The translations under genes and the position numbers were made by a program. A DNA stretch of 64,000 nucleotides. Source: Amycolatopsis suaedae (GTDB lineage Bacteria > Actinomycetota > Actinomycetes > Mycobacteriales > Pseudonocardiaceae). Positions 48,924 to 55,895 of this stretch are shown piece after piece (positions within the stretch are counted from its first letter, which is position 1; every line of letters begins with the position of its first letter). The notes below the pieces were generated by a model. It was not told the origin of the DNA. It saw nothing but the letters and a program-made list of their open reading frames with translations, and did no database searches. The DNA is taken from the NCBI RefSeq assembly GCF_004214935.1, contig NZ_SFCC01000018.1:62001-126000 (forward strand), written 5' to 3'.

Positions 48924-50522
48924 GTGAACTCCAGGTCCGAGCGGCTGGCCAAGTACCGGTCGATGCGCGACTTCGACCGGACCGCCGAACCCGCGGGCGG
49001 CGCGGGCCCCGCGGACGGCAACCGGTTCGTGGTGCAGCGGCACCGCGCGAGCAGGCGGCACTACGACGTGCGCCTGGAGATCGACGGCGTGCTGGTGAGC
49101 TGGGCGGTACCCAAGGGCCCGACGCTGGATCCCAAGGCGCGGCGGATGGCCATCCACGTCGAGGACCATCCGATCGAGTACGCCGACTTCGAGGGCGTCA
49201 TCCCGGCCGGCGAGTACGGCGGCGGCGACGTCATCGTGTGGGACCGCGGCACCTGGGAGCCGGTGGACACCGACGATCCGCTCAAGGCCATCGAGGACGG
49301 CAACCTGCACTTCGACCTGTACGGCGAGAAGCTGGCCGGCCGGTTCGTGCTGGTCCGGCCGCGCCGCGACGACGGCAAGCAGTGGTTCCTGCTACACAAG
49401 CAGGACGAGCACGCGCAGCCGGGCTGGGACGCCGAGGACCACCCGAAGTCGGTCAAGAGCGGGCGCACCAACGAGGAGGTGGCCGCCGACCCGGACGCGA
49501 TGTGGCACGGTGATCGGCCCGCCGCGCGGGCCGAGGAGTCGCTGCGGCGCCCCCGGCGCGAGATTCCGAAGTGGACCGGACCGTCCGGCGACGAGCTGGA
49601 AGCCCTGGACTCGCTGCGGAGCAAGGGAACCTGGCACGTCGACGGCCAGGACGTCGCACTGACCAATTTGGACAAAGTGCTGTTCCCCGGCCGCGACGGC
49701 GAGGACCCGGTGACCAAGCGGGACCTGATCCGCTACTACGCCACCGTCGCGCCGGTGATGCTGCCCTACCTCGCGGACCGGCCGCTGAACACCCACCGGT
49801 TCCCGCAGGGCGTCGACAAGCCGGGCTTCTGGCACAAGGAGGTTCCCAGCCATGCCCCGGACTGGATCCGGCGCTGGCACAACGAGTCCGCCGATCCCGA
49901 CGACGTGAAGTACTACATCGTCCCCGACAGCGTCGCCACGATGGCCTGGCTGGCCAACTACGGTGCGCTGGAACTGCACGCCTGGACGTCGCGGATCGAG
50001 GACGTCACACGGCCGACGTGGGCACTGTTCGACATCGACCCGGGCACCGACACGTCCTTCGACGACGTGCTGGTGCTGGCCCGGCTGCACCGCACGGCGC
50101 TGGAACACCTCGGGCTGGAGGGCAGGCCGAAGGTCACCGGCCAGCGCGGCGTCCAGGTGTGGGTGCCGATCGAGCCGCGGTACACCTACGCCGAGACCCG
50201 CGCGTTCGTGCAGACGGTGTCGAAGACGATCGGGCGTGCGGTGCCGGAGATGGTCAGCTGGGCCTGGAACAAGGACGAGCGGCGCGGGCGGGCGCGGCTG
50301 GACTACACGCAGAACGTCATCAACAAGACCCTCGTCGCGCCCTACAGCGTCCGGCCGCGGCCCGGTGCGCCGGTGTCGGTTCCGCTGGAGTGGGACGAGC
50401 TGGACGACCCGGACCTGGAGCCGGACCGGTGGACCGTCCGCACGCTGCCCGAGCGCCTGGCGAAGGCCGGTGACCCGTTCGCGCCGCTGCTCACCCTCGA
50501 GCAGAAGCTGCCGAAGCTCTAG
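48924..50522 (+). CDS. LigD-like protein: 3'-phosphoesterase plus polymerase/primase domain, no ligase domain
   Basis: Enzyme of Ku-dependent end-joining type, 532 residues. Residues ~30-190: phosphoesterase domain with FVVQRHRASRRHYDVRLEID (catalytic His/Asp/Arg), GVIPAGEYGGGDVIVWDRGT, and GKQWFLLHKQD. Residues ~235-532: archaeo-eukaryotic primase-like polymerase with YYATVAPVMLPYLADRPLN, the metal motif ALFDIDPGTDTSF and VTGQRGVQVWVPI. The ATP-dependent ligase domain is absent and PE comes before Pol, the reverse of mycobacterial LigD (Pol-PE-Lig). GTG start; an additional GTG two codons earlier. A ligase must act from elsewhere. No Ku gene is visible in the window. The 3' end overlaps the CGNR gene by 32 bp. 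Confidence 0.9.
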   Translation: MNSRSERLAKYRSMRDFDRTAEPAGGAGPADGNRFVVQRHRASRRHYDVRLEIDGVLVSWAVPKGPTLDPKARRMAIHVEDHPIEYADFEGVIPAGEYGGGDVIVWDRGTWEPVDTDDPLKAIEDGNLHFDLYGEKLAGRFVLVRPRRDDGKQWFLLHKQDEHAQPGWDAEDHPKSVKSGRTNEEVAADPDAMWHGDRPAARAEESLRRPRREIPKWTGPSGDELEALDSLRSKGTWHVDGQDVALTNLDKVLFPGRDGEDPVTKRDLIRYYATVAPVMLPYLADRPLNTHRFPQGVDKPGFWHKEVPSHAPDWIRRWHNESADPDDVKYYIVPDSVATMAWLANYGALELHAWTSRIEDVTRPTWALFDIDPGTDTSFDDVLVLARLHRTALEHLGLEGRPKVTGQRGVQVWVPIEPRYTYAETRAFVQTVSKTIGRAVPEMVSWAWNKDERRGRARLDYTQNVINKTLVAPYSVRPRPGAPVSVPLEWDELDDPDLEPDRWTVRTLPERLAKAGDPFAPLLTLEQKLPKL

Positions 50523-51036
50523 CCGTGCGTGCCCGGTGACGGCGCACGGCGTCGCGGTTTGCGCAGGCCGGTGAGCAGTACCGCTGCCTGCCGCCGCGGC
50601 TGAAGTCGCCGAACGCCCTGCCGCACTCGGCCAGTGCGCACCGGTGCAGCCGGTCCATCCCGCGGCCGGTGAGGTGCAGTGCGGTGCCGACGCTGATCAG
50701 CGCCCGCAGCACCTTGGCCATGGGCAGGTCGTCGTCGCGGTAGTGGATGTGCCAGCCGGTGCCCGCGTGGTCGGTCACCCTGGGGTAGGCCGAGGAGTCC
50801 GCGAGCAGGTCGTTGAGCAGGCGGACCCGTTCGGCCGGTTCCGTGGCGTCGACCACCGCGAGCCATTCGCGCAGGAACACCTCGATGTCGGCGAGGTCGG
50901 CGGGCTGCGCGTCGCGGGGCGCGACGACGCCCGCCGCGCGGCACCGGGCGGTCAGCTCGGCATGAGTGCGCGGCGGCGTGGCCGCCAGGTCCATGGCCAG
51001 CCGGACGGGATCTTCGCCGTAAGGGTTCAAATGCAC
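50491..51036 (-). CDS. CGNR zinc-finger (ABATE domain) transcriptional regulator
   Basis: A 181-residue protein. N-terminal ABATE domain (NPYGEDPVRLAMDLAATPPR, ADIEVFLREWLAVVDA, VLRALISVGTALHLTGRGMD) and C-terminal zinc finger HRCALAECGRAFGDFSRGGR with C-x4-C ... YCSPACANR, as in the CGNR family; the usual CGNR reads CANR. GTG (VHLNPYGED) is preferred because homologues begin near NPYGEDP and it leaves 25 bp to the divergent small gene. An in-frame ATG nine codons upstream would overlap that gene's start. Target unknown. Confidence 0.82.
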   Translation of the reverse strand: MHLNPYGEDPVRLAMDLAATPPRTHAELTARCRAAGVVAPRDAQPADLADIEVFLREWLAVVDATEPAERVRLLNDLLADSSAYPRVTDHAGTGWHIHYRDDDLPMAKVLRALISVGTALHLTGRGMDRLHRCALAECGRAFGDFSRGGRQRYCSPACANRDAVRRHRARTARASAASARG

Positions 51037-51061
51037 AAGGGCATTACAGCAGACTGGGGCC

Positions 51062-51205
51062 ATGACCGCATCACACCGCTGGATCACCACCTCCGCCCAC
51101 GTCACCAGCGAGGGCTGGGTCCGCTACCAGCGCTGCCACTGCGGGCAGACCCGCGTCCTGCTCAACGACCGCCCCGTCGCCGCCCCTGTCCGCCAAAGCA
51201 CGTGA
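51062..51205 (+). CDS. Small conserved-looking protein, 47 aa
   Basis: A short gene divergent from the CGNR regulator. The 47 residues include HRWITTSAHVTSEGWVRYQR and CHCGQTRVLL: a Trp-Thr-rich strand followed by a CxC pair that could bind a metal. Similar small Cys-pair proteins occur widely in actinomycetes, as far as I recall, without known function. ATG start; the Shine-Dalgarno is weak (CTGGGGC). Its stop codon TGA is the first part of a dispersed A-type repeat arm (GTGAAGGCC), so the 3' end may have been altered by that element. Confidence 0.65.
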   Translation: MTASHRWITTSAHVTSEGWVRYQRCHCGQTRVLLNDRPVAAPVRQST

Positions 51206-51284
51206 AGGCCACCTTCACCACCTGAGACGTCAGGGCCCCGGCCGGGGATCCTGGGTCGATTGCCGTGAAGGGGGCCCTCACGGC
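51202..51284. repeat. Hybrid A/B repeat fragments
   Basis: GTGAAGGCCACCTTCA (51202-51217, A-type left arm) is followed by CTGAGACGTCAGGGCCCC, which resembles the loop and right arm of the B-type element, so it looks like a recombinant A/B element. At 51262-51284 a B-type arm (GCCGTGAAGG ... CTCACGGC) occurs alone, exactly the reverse complement of the right arm at 12898-12920. Confidence 0.75.
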
Positions 51285-51402
51285 ATCAGACGCCACCAAC
51301 TCCCCCCTCACCCAGACACACCACCCGACCCGCCAGCCCCAGACGCCACAACCACCCCACCCGCCACCACGAACGAGACAACCCCGCCAACCCTCACCGC
51401 AC

Positions 51403-51449
51403 GTGAAGGCCACCTTCACCACGTCACACGTAATGAAGGTGGCCTTCAC
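51403..51449. repeat. Dispersed hairpin repeat, A-type, copy 3
   Basis: Arms GTGAAGGCCACCTTCAC and ATGAAGGTGGCCTTCAC pair with one mismatch at the loop end. The loop CACGTCACACGTA is identical to copy 1. It lies about 300 bp downstream of the aldehyde dehydrogenase stop, inside the gene-free stretch. Confidence 0.85.
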
Positions 51450-51611
51450 GTGCTTGGGCCGGGGCCGGTGTCTCGCGATGCGGAACCGGCGTGCCGGACA
51501 GTGGGGCCCGGCGGGCGGGAACGGACAACTCGCGCGTTCGGGAACGGACGACTCGCACGAACGGACCGGCCACGCGGACGACCGGCACCACCTGAGAAAC
51601 CGGTCCACATC

Positions 51612-51674
51612 GTGAGTTCTGCGCTCACGCCCGTGAGTTCTGCGTTCCGGCCCGCGAGTTCCGCGTTCGGGACC
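51612..51674. repeat. Three tandem 21-bp repeats
   Basis: Three imperfect copies sharing GTGAGTTCTGCG (third copy GCGAGTTCCGCG), each followed by a variable 9 bp. No unique spacers and only three units, so this is not a CRISPR array. The units are close in sequence to the inverted 23-bp repeats 50 bp upstream. Confidence 0.8.
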
Positions 51675-51749
51675 ACGACCCGCCCCGCCGGACACCGACT
51701 TGGCCGGAATCCCGCCAACGCACGTGAAGGAACCCGACCGGCGCCAGCG

Positions 51750-53351
51750 TCAGTCCCGGGTCAGCTCACCGTCCACGCGGCGCCAGACGCCCTGCGGGTT
51801 GCCGTCACGCAGCACGTGCGGCCGCACCGCGTCGGGCACGTTCTGGTAGGCCACCGGCCGCAGGAAACGCTCGATCGCCCGCGATCCCACCGAGGTGGCC
51901 CGGGCGTCCGAGGTCGCGGGGAACGGCCCGCCGTGCACCATCGCGTGACACACCTCGACGCCGGTCGGCCAGCCGTTGAACAGAATCCGGCCCGCCGTGC
52001 GCTCCAGCACCGGCAGCAGCCTCGTCGCCTCGGCGTCGTCGGCCCCCGGCTCGGCGTGCACGGTCGCGGTCAGCTGGCCCTCCAGCGAGCGCAGCACCCG
52101 CAGCACCTCGTCGAAGTCGCGGCAGCGGATGATCAGCGACGCCGCGCCGAACATCTCCGTCTGCAGTGCCGGGTCCGCGGTGAACGTGGCGCCGTCGACC
52201 GCGAGCAGCAACGCGTGCCCCGCGGCGGCGGCCTCCGCTGCCGCTCCCCTGGCAAGCTCGGTCACACCGCTGTGCCCGCCGACCTCCTCGGTGGCCGACT
52301 GGTACGACCGGGCGATGCCCGGCGTCAGCATGGTCGCGCCGGCGTCGGCACCGACGGCGTCGGCCGCCGCGGCGGTGAACGCGTCCAGTCCCTCGCCCTC
52401 GACGGCGACGACCAGGCCCGGGTTGGTGCAGAACTGGCCCGCGCCGAGCGTGAGCGAGCCGACGAACGCCGCACCCAGCTCACGGCCACGGGCGGCCAGC
52501 GCACCGGGCAGCAGGACGACCGGGTTGATGCTGCTCATCTCGGCGTAGACCGGGATCGGCCGCGGGCGCCGGGCGGCGACCTCCACCAGCGCCAGGCCAC
52601 CACCGCGGGAACCGGTGAAGCCGACGGCCTGGATGCGCGGGTCGGCCACCAGCGTCTGGCCGAGCCCGGGGCCGTCGCCGACGAGCAGCGAGAACACTCC
52701 CTGCGGCAGCCCCTCTGCCGCGACCGCGTCGGCGATCGCACCGGCGACCAGCTCCGACGTTCCCAGGTGCGCGTTGTGTGCCTTCACCACCACCGGGCAG
52801 CCCGCGGCCAGCGCGGACGCGGTGTCCCCACCGGCGACGGAGAACGCCAGCGGGAAGTTGCTGGCACCGAACACGGCGACCGGGCCGAGCGGCACCATCC
52901 GCTGCCGGATGTCCGGGCGCGGCAACGGGGTGCGGTCCGGCAGCGCGGTGTCCACGCGCACGCCCTGCCAGCTGCCCTCGCGCAGCACCCCGGCGAACAG
53001 CCGCAGCTGACCGGTGGTGCGCCCGACCTCCCCGGTCAGCCTCGCCTCTGGCAGGCCCGACTCGAGACCGGCCCGCTCGACGAGTTCGGCGGTGATCGCG
53101 TCGATGTTGCCCGCGATGCGCTCCAGGAACCGCGCCCGCCGCTCCGGGTCGGTCGCGCGGTAGGGCTCGAACGCCTCCTCCGCCAGCGCGCACGCGCGGT
53201 CGACGTCCCCGGCACCGCCGTGGTGGTAGGCGGGGTCGAGGGCCTGACCGGTGCGCGGGTCGACCGACCGCACCTCGGGTCCGTCTCCGGCGACGCGCTC
53301 CGCGCCGACGAACATCCGACCGGACAGCCGGGCGTCGGTGGTGGTGGACAA
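51750..53351 (-). CDS. NADP-dependent aldehyde dehydrogenase (2,5-dioxovalerate/alpha-ketoglutaric-semialdehyde type)
   Basis: A 533-residue enzyme. It shows VFGASNFPLAFSVAGGDTAS (the GASNFPLAFS motif typical of alpha-ketoglutaric-semialdehyde dehydrogenases), NAHLGTSELVAGAIADAV, FTGSRGGGLALVEVAARRP, the Glu in VYAEMSSINPVV, and catalytic Cys in GAGQFCTNPGLVV. The C-terminus NGWPTGVEVCHAMVHGGPFP is characteristic. TTG start is chosen after an AAGGAG site; an ATG upstream would overlap the LysR operator. It is divergent from a LysR regulator. Likely last step of a sugar-acid pathway (for example from glucarate or arabinose) to alpha-ketoglutarate. The partial glucarate dehydratase at 63007 may belong to the same catabolism. 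Confidence 0.88.
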   Translation of the reverse strand: MSTTTDARLSGRMFVGAERVAGDGPEVRSVDPRTGQALDPAYHHGGAGDVDRACALAEEAFEPYRATDPERRARFLERIAGNIDAITAELVERAGLESGLPEARLTGEVGRTTGQLRLFAGVLREGSWQGVRVDTALPDRTPLPRPDIRQRMVPLGPVAVFGASNFPLAFSVAGGDTASALAAGCPVVVKAHNAHLGTSELVAGAIADAVAAEGLPQGVFSLLVGDGPGLGQTLVADPRIQAVGFTGSRGGGLALVEVAARRPRPIPVYAEMSSINPVVLLPGALAARGRELGAAFVGSLTLGAGQFCTNPGLVVAVEGEGLDAFTAAAADAVGADAGATMLTPGIARSYQSATEEVGGHSGVTELARGAAAEAAAAGHALLLAVDGATFTADPALQTEMFGAASLIIRCRDFDEVLRVLRSLEGQLTATVHAEPGADDAEATRLLPVLERTAGRILFNGWPTGVEVCHAMVHGGPFPATSDARATSVGSRAIERFLRPVAYQNVPDAVRPHVLRDGNPQGVWRRVDGELTRD

Positions 53352-53431
53352 CGTGTTCTCCTTCCCCGACCGGGATTTCCCGGTCGTCCACAACCCTAAC
53401 GACGGATCGATACCGGTCCAACATTGTCTTT

Positions 53432-53445
53432 GCATCGTGTGATGC
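53432..53445. promoter_or_regulatory. LysR-type binding site in the ALDH/LysR gap
   Basis: GCATC-N4-GATGC, extended to TTGCATC ... GATGCCAA, fits the T-N11-A dyad of LysR regulators. It lies 14 bp upstream of the LysR start and about 80 bp from the divergent TTG of the dehydrogenase gene. Confidence 0.6.
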
Positions 53446-53458
53446 CAATACTGAATCG

Positions 53459-54355
53459 GTGTTTTCCCTGACCCAGCTGCACAGCTTCGTGGCCGTCGCC
53501 GAGGAGCTGCACTACGGCAGGGCGGCGGCCCGGCTCTCGATGACCCAGCCTCCGCTGAGCAGGCGCATCCAGCTACTGGAGCGGGAACTGGGCGTCGCGT
53601 TGTTCGACCGCGGCGGGCGCGCCGTGCGTCTCACGCCCGCCGGGCGGGAGTTCCTGGTCGACGCCCGCCGCATCCTGCACCTGGCCGAGCAGGCCACGCT
53701 GGCGGTCCGCCGCGTGCCTGCCGGCGAGCGCGGCCGGGTGGTGCTGGGCTTCACCGCCACGACGGCGTACTCGTTCCTGGGCACGGCACTGGCGGCGGTC
53801 CGCGACCGGCTGCCGCATGTCGACCTGGTGCTGCGGGAGATGGTCAGCGGCGCGCAGGCCGAGGCCCTGCTCGCCGGGGAGCTGGATCTGGGCCTGGTCC
53901 GACCGCCGGTCACCGGCAGCGACGTGGTCACCGCTCCCCTGTTGCGGGAACCGCTGCTGGCGGCGATGCCGGCCGACGACCCGCTCGCCGCATCGGCCAC
54001 CGTTCCGGTCGCCGACTTCGACGGCAGGCCGTTCATCATGTACTCGCCGGTGGAGTCCCGGTACTTCCACGAGGTGCTGATCGGGGTGTTCCGCGGTGCC
54101 GGTGTGGCGCCGGACTACGTGCAGCACGCCAGCCAGATCCACACGGTGCTCGCGCTGGTCCGGGCCGGGCTGGGCGTCGCGCTGGTGCCGGCGGCGGCGT
54201 CGGTGCTGCATCTCGACGACGTCGTGCTGCGCCCGGTGTCGGGCATCGAGCCGCACCCGATCGAGCTGCACGCGATGTGGCGGTCCGGCAACGACAATCC
54301 GGCACTCGCCGCACTGCTGCCGGTCATCCGCGCGGCGCCCGGCGTCACCAGGTGA
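53459..54355 (+). CDS. LysR family transcriptional regulator
   Basis: A 298-residue LysR protein with winged helix FSLTQLHSFVAVAEELHYGR, MTQPPLSRRIQLLERELGVA, LFDRGGRAVRLTPAGREFL, and a periplasmic-binding-like effector domain (VVLGFTATTAYSFLGTALAA, LVRPPVTGSDVVTAPLLREP, ALVRAGLGVALVPAAASVLH). The start is GTG (VFSLTQLHSF). It is divergent from the aldehyde dehydrogenase and is its probable regulator. The 3' end overlaps the convergent CDF transporter by 11 bp. The inducer is probably a sugar-acid pathway intermediate, by context only. Confidence 0.92.
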   Translation: MFSLTQLHSFVAVAEELHYGRAAARLSMTQPPLSRRIQLLERELGVALFDRGGRAVRLTPAGREFLVDARRILHLAEQATLAVRRVPAGERGRVVLGFTATTAYSFLGTALAAVRDRLPHVDLVLREMVSGAQAEALLAGELDLGLVRPPVTGSDVVTAPLLREPLLAAMPADDPLAASATVPVADFDGRPFIMYSPVESRYFHEVLIGVFRGAGVAPDYVQHASQIHTVLALVRAGLGVALVPAAASVLHLDDVVLRPVSGIEPHPIELHAMWRSGNDNPALAALLPVIRAAPGVTR

Positions 54356-55244
54356 GCGCCGGGCAGGCCGCGACCTCGACCTGGAGCGTCGCGTGCCCGA
54401 GACCGTGCCGTTCGGTCAGCAGCCCGCGGGCCCGCTCCAGGACCCCGTCCCGGTCGGCGTCCCCGGCGACCCGCAGGTGCGCCGACGCCACCTCCATGCC
54501 CGAGGTCAGCGTCCAGACGTGCAGGTCGTGCACGTCCAGCACGCCGGGCAGGTCCGCCAGCTCGGCGCGGACGGCGGCGACGTCGAGCCGCGCGGGCGCG
54601 TGCTGGAACAGGATCCGCAGGGCGTCGCGGCCCAGGCGCACCGCGCGCGGCAGCACGAACAGGCCGATCGCCACGCCGATGACGGCGTCGGCGTACCGCC
54701 AGCCGAACCCCAGCGTCAGCAGGCCGCTGATCAGCACCCCGACCGAGCCGACCAGGTCGGCCATGACCTCCAGGTAGGCGCCCCGCACGTTGAGGCTCTC
54801 CGCCGCGCCCCGGCGCAGCACCAGCAGCGCCGCGAGGTTGAGCAGCAGGCCTGCCACCGCGACGATCGTCACCGGCAGGCCGGGCACCTCCGGCGGGTCG
54901 GCGAAGCGGCCGACGGCCTCGGTGAGCACCCACGCCGCGACTGCCACCAGCAGCACGGCGTTGAGCAGGGCCGCCAGCACCTCGCCGCGGTACATGCCGA
55001 ACGTGCGGCCGCCGTTCGCCGCGGCCCGGCGGGCCACCAGCACCGCGCCCAGCGCCATCGCCACACCCAGCACGTCGGTGAGCACGTGCGCCGAGTCCGA
55101 CAGCAGTGCCAGCGACGACGTCCGCAGCCCCACCACGAGCTGGACGGCCAGCGTCACCACACCGAGTGCGAGCGCGATCCCGAGCCGCCGGGCGTGCCTG
55201 CCCGACGCGCTGCCCACGTTTCCGTGCCCATGTCCGTGTCCCAT
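54345..55244 (-). CDS. Cation diffusion facilitator family transporter (CzcD/ZitB-like)
   Basis: Exports Zn2+, Co2+ or related metals. The 299 residues begin with a His-rich stretch (MGHGHGHGN), then about six membrane helices with the metal-site motif LALLSDSAHVLTDVLGVAMA (TM2 DxxxHxxxD-like: SDSAHVLTD) and YLEVMADLVGSVGVLISG (TM5). The C-terminal cytosolic metal-binding domain reads DVHDLHVWTLTSGMEVASAH. Length fits. A 14-bp palindrome CACATGCGCATGTG is upstream, possibly the operator of a metal-sensing repressor encoded elsewhere. The 3' end overlaps the LysR gene by 11 bp. Confidence 0.93.
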   Translation of the reverse strand: MGHGHGHGNVGSASGRHARRLGIALALGVVTLAVQLVVGLRTSSLALLSDSAHVLTDVLGVAMALGAVLVARRAAANGGRTFGMYRGEVLAALLNAVLLVAVAAWVLTEAVGRFADPPEVPGLPVTIVAVAGLLLNLAALLVLRRGAAESLNVRGAYLEVMADLVGSVGVLISGLLTLGFGWRYADAVIGVAIGLFVLPRAVRLGRDALRILFQHAPARLDVAAVRAELADLPGVLDVHDLHVWTLTSGMEVASAHLRVAGDADRDGVLERARGLLTERHGLGHATLQVEVAACPALTW

Positions 55245-55260
55245 ACCGTCAACATATAGT

Positions 55261-55274
55261 CACATGCGCATGTG
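55261..55274. promoter_or_regulatory. Palindrome upstream of the CDF transporter
   Basis: CACATGCGCATGTG is a perfect 14-bp palindrome 17 bp from the CDF start, next to an A+T-rich stretch (AACATATAGT). Size and symmetry fit an ArsR/SmtB-type metal-sensor site, but no such regulator is in the window. Confidence 0.55.
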
Positions 55275-55279
55275 TGCAA

Positions 55280-55305
55280 GTGTCAGCTCGTTCACGGGTG
55301 GGTAT
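55280..55305 (+). promoter_or_regulatory. Stress-sigma-type promoter of the nuclease-domain protein
   Basis: GTGT, 16 bp, GGGTAT. The -35 is the same one-base variant found before the sigma operon. Distance to the ATG is 37 bp, with GAGAGG between. Confidence 0.55.
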
Positions 55306-55342
55306 CCCGACTCGGTCGTCGGGTCGAGAGGGTGTGAGGGCG

Positions 55343-55858
55343 ATGGTGCCGGTGAACGTGGAGGGTGTGGCGCTGGTGGCGCCCTGGTCGACCAGCCCGG
55401 TGATGCTGCTGCGGGAACTGAGCGGACGGCAACGCTGGCTGCCGATCGTCATCGGCGCGCCCGAGGCCGAGGCACTGGTCACCGCGCAGGCCAAGGTCAA
55501 CCATCCCCGGCCGACCACGGTCGAGCTGATCGGCGAGGTGCTGGCGGTGTTCGGGCACCGGCTGGCCCGCGTGCAGGTCACCAAGCTCGACAACGGCGTG
55601 TTCCACGCCGATCTGGTGCTGGACAAGGGAGTCCGGATCTCGGCGCGGCCCAGCGACGCCGTGGTGCTCGGCGTGCGGGCCGACGTCCCCGTCGAGGTCG
55701 ACGAGGGCGTGTTCGACGAGGTCGGCGTCGAGTTCGAGGTACTGGGCGACGATCCGCTCGGGACCGCCACTCCACCGGACGCCGAGGAGCAGGTCGCCGA
55801 GTTCCGCGAGCTGCTGGATCACCTCGACCCGGAGGATTTCCGGGATCGTCCGTCCTGA
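55343..55858 (+). CDS. Bifunctional nuclease (BFN/DUF151) domain protein
   Basis: A 171-residue protein. The BFN domain spans nearly all of it: MVPVNVEGVALVAPWSTSPV, LPIVIGAPEAEALVTAQA, RPTTVELIGEVLAVFG, LDNGVFHADLVLDKGVRISA, and ARPSDAVVLGVRADVPVEV. Members have been reported to have DNase/RNase activity in plants, while the bacterial role is largely unknown. ATG is used; a GTG three codons upstream is equally placed. The promoter upstream is of stress-sigma type. A P450 gene follows 37 bp downstream with its own such promoter. Confidence 0.85.
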   Translation: MVPVNVEGVALVAPWSTSPVMLLRELSGRQRWLPIVIGAPEAEALVTAQAKVNHPRPTTVELIGEVLAVFGHRLARVQVTKLDNGVFHADLVLDKGVRISARPSDAVVLGVRADVPVEVDEGVFDEVGVEFEVLGDDPLGTATPPDAEEQVAEFRELLDHLDPEDFRDRPS

Positions 55859-55860
55859 TC

Positions 55861-55886
55861 GTTTGACCGGCCGCGTGCCGCGGTAC
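55861..55886 (+). promoter_or_regulatory. Stress-sigma-type promoter of the second P450 gene
   Basis: GTTT, 16 bp, CGGTAC, then 9 bp to the ATG. The -10 differs from GGGTAC by one base. The geometry matches the stronger sites. Confidence 0.6.
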
Positions 55887-55895
55887 CCCCGCGGC

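Larger units (their letters stand above)
51206..51749. other. 544-bp gene-free stretch made of repeats
   Basis: Besides the A/B elements it holds two 23-bp direct repeats (51517-51539, 51540-51562; unit begins GGGAACGGAC) and three 21-bp tandem units (51612-51674; core GTGAGTTCTGCG). The 23-bp units contain the inverted core (CGCGCGTTC next to ACTCGCG), so they look like the same family in the other orientation. Open frames cross the stretch on both strands but have no gene-like content: they read short repeats such as SSAF and AELT. No promoter or RNA gene was seen. Confidence 0.7.

Noticed and set aside
51612..51674. Possible CRISPR array
   Set aside because: Only three 21-bp units with no spacers of constant length, no leader and no cas genes in the window.
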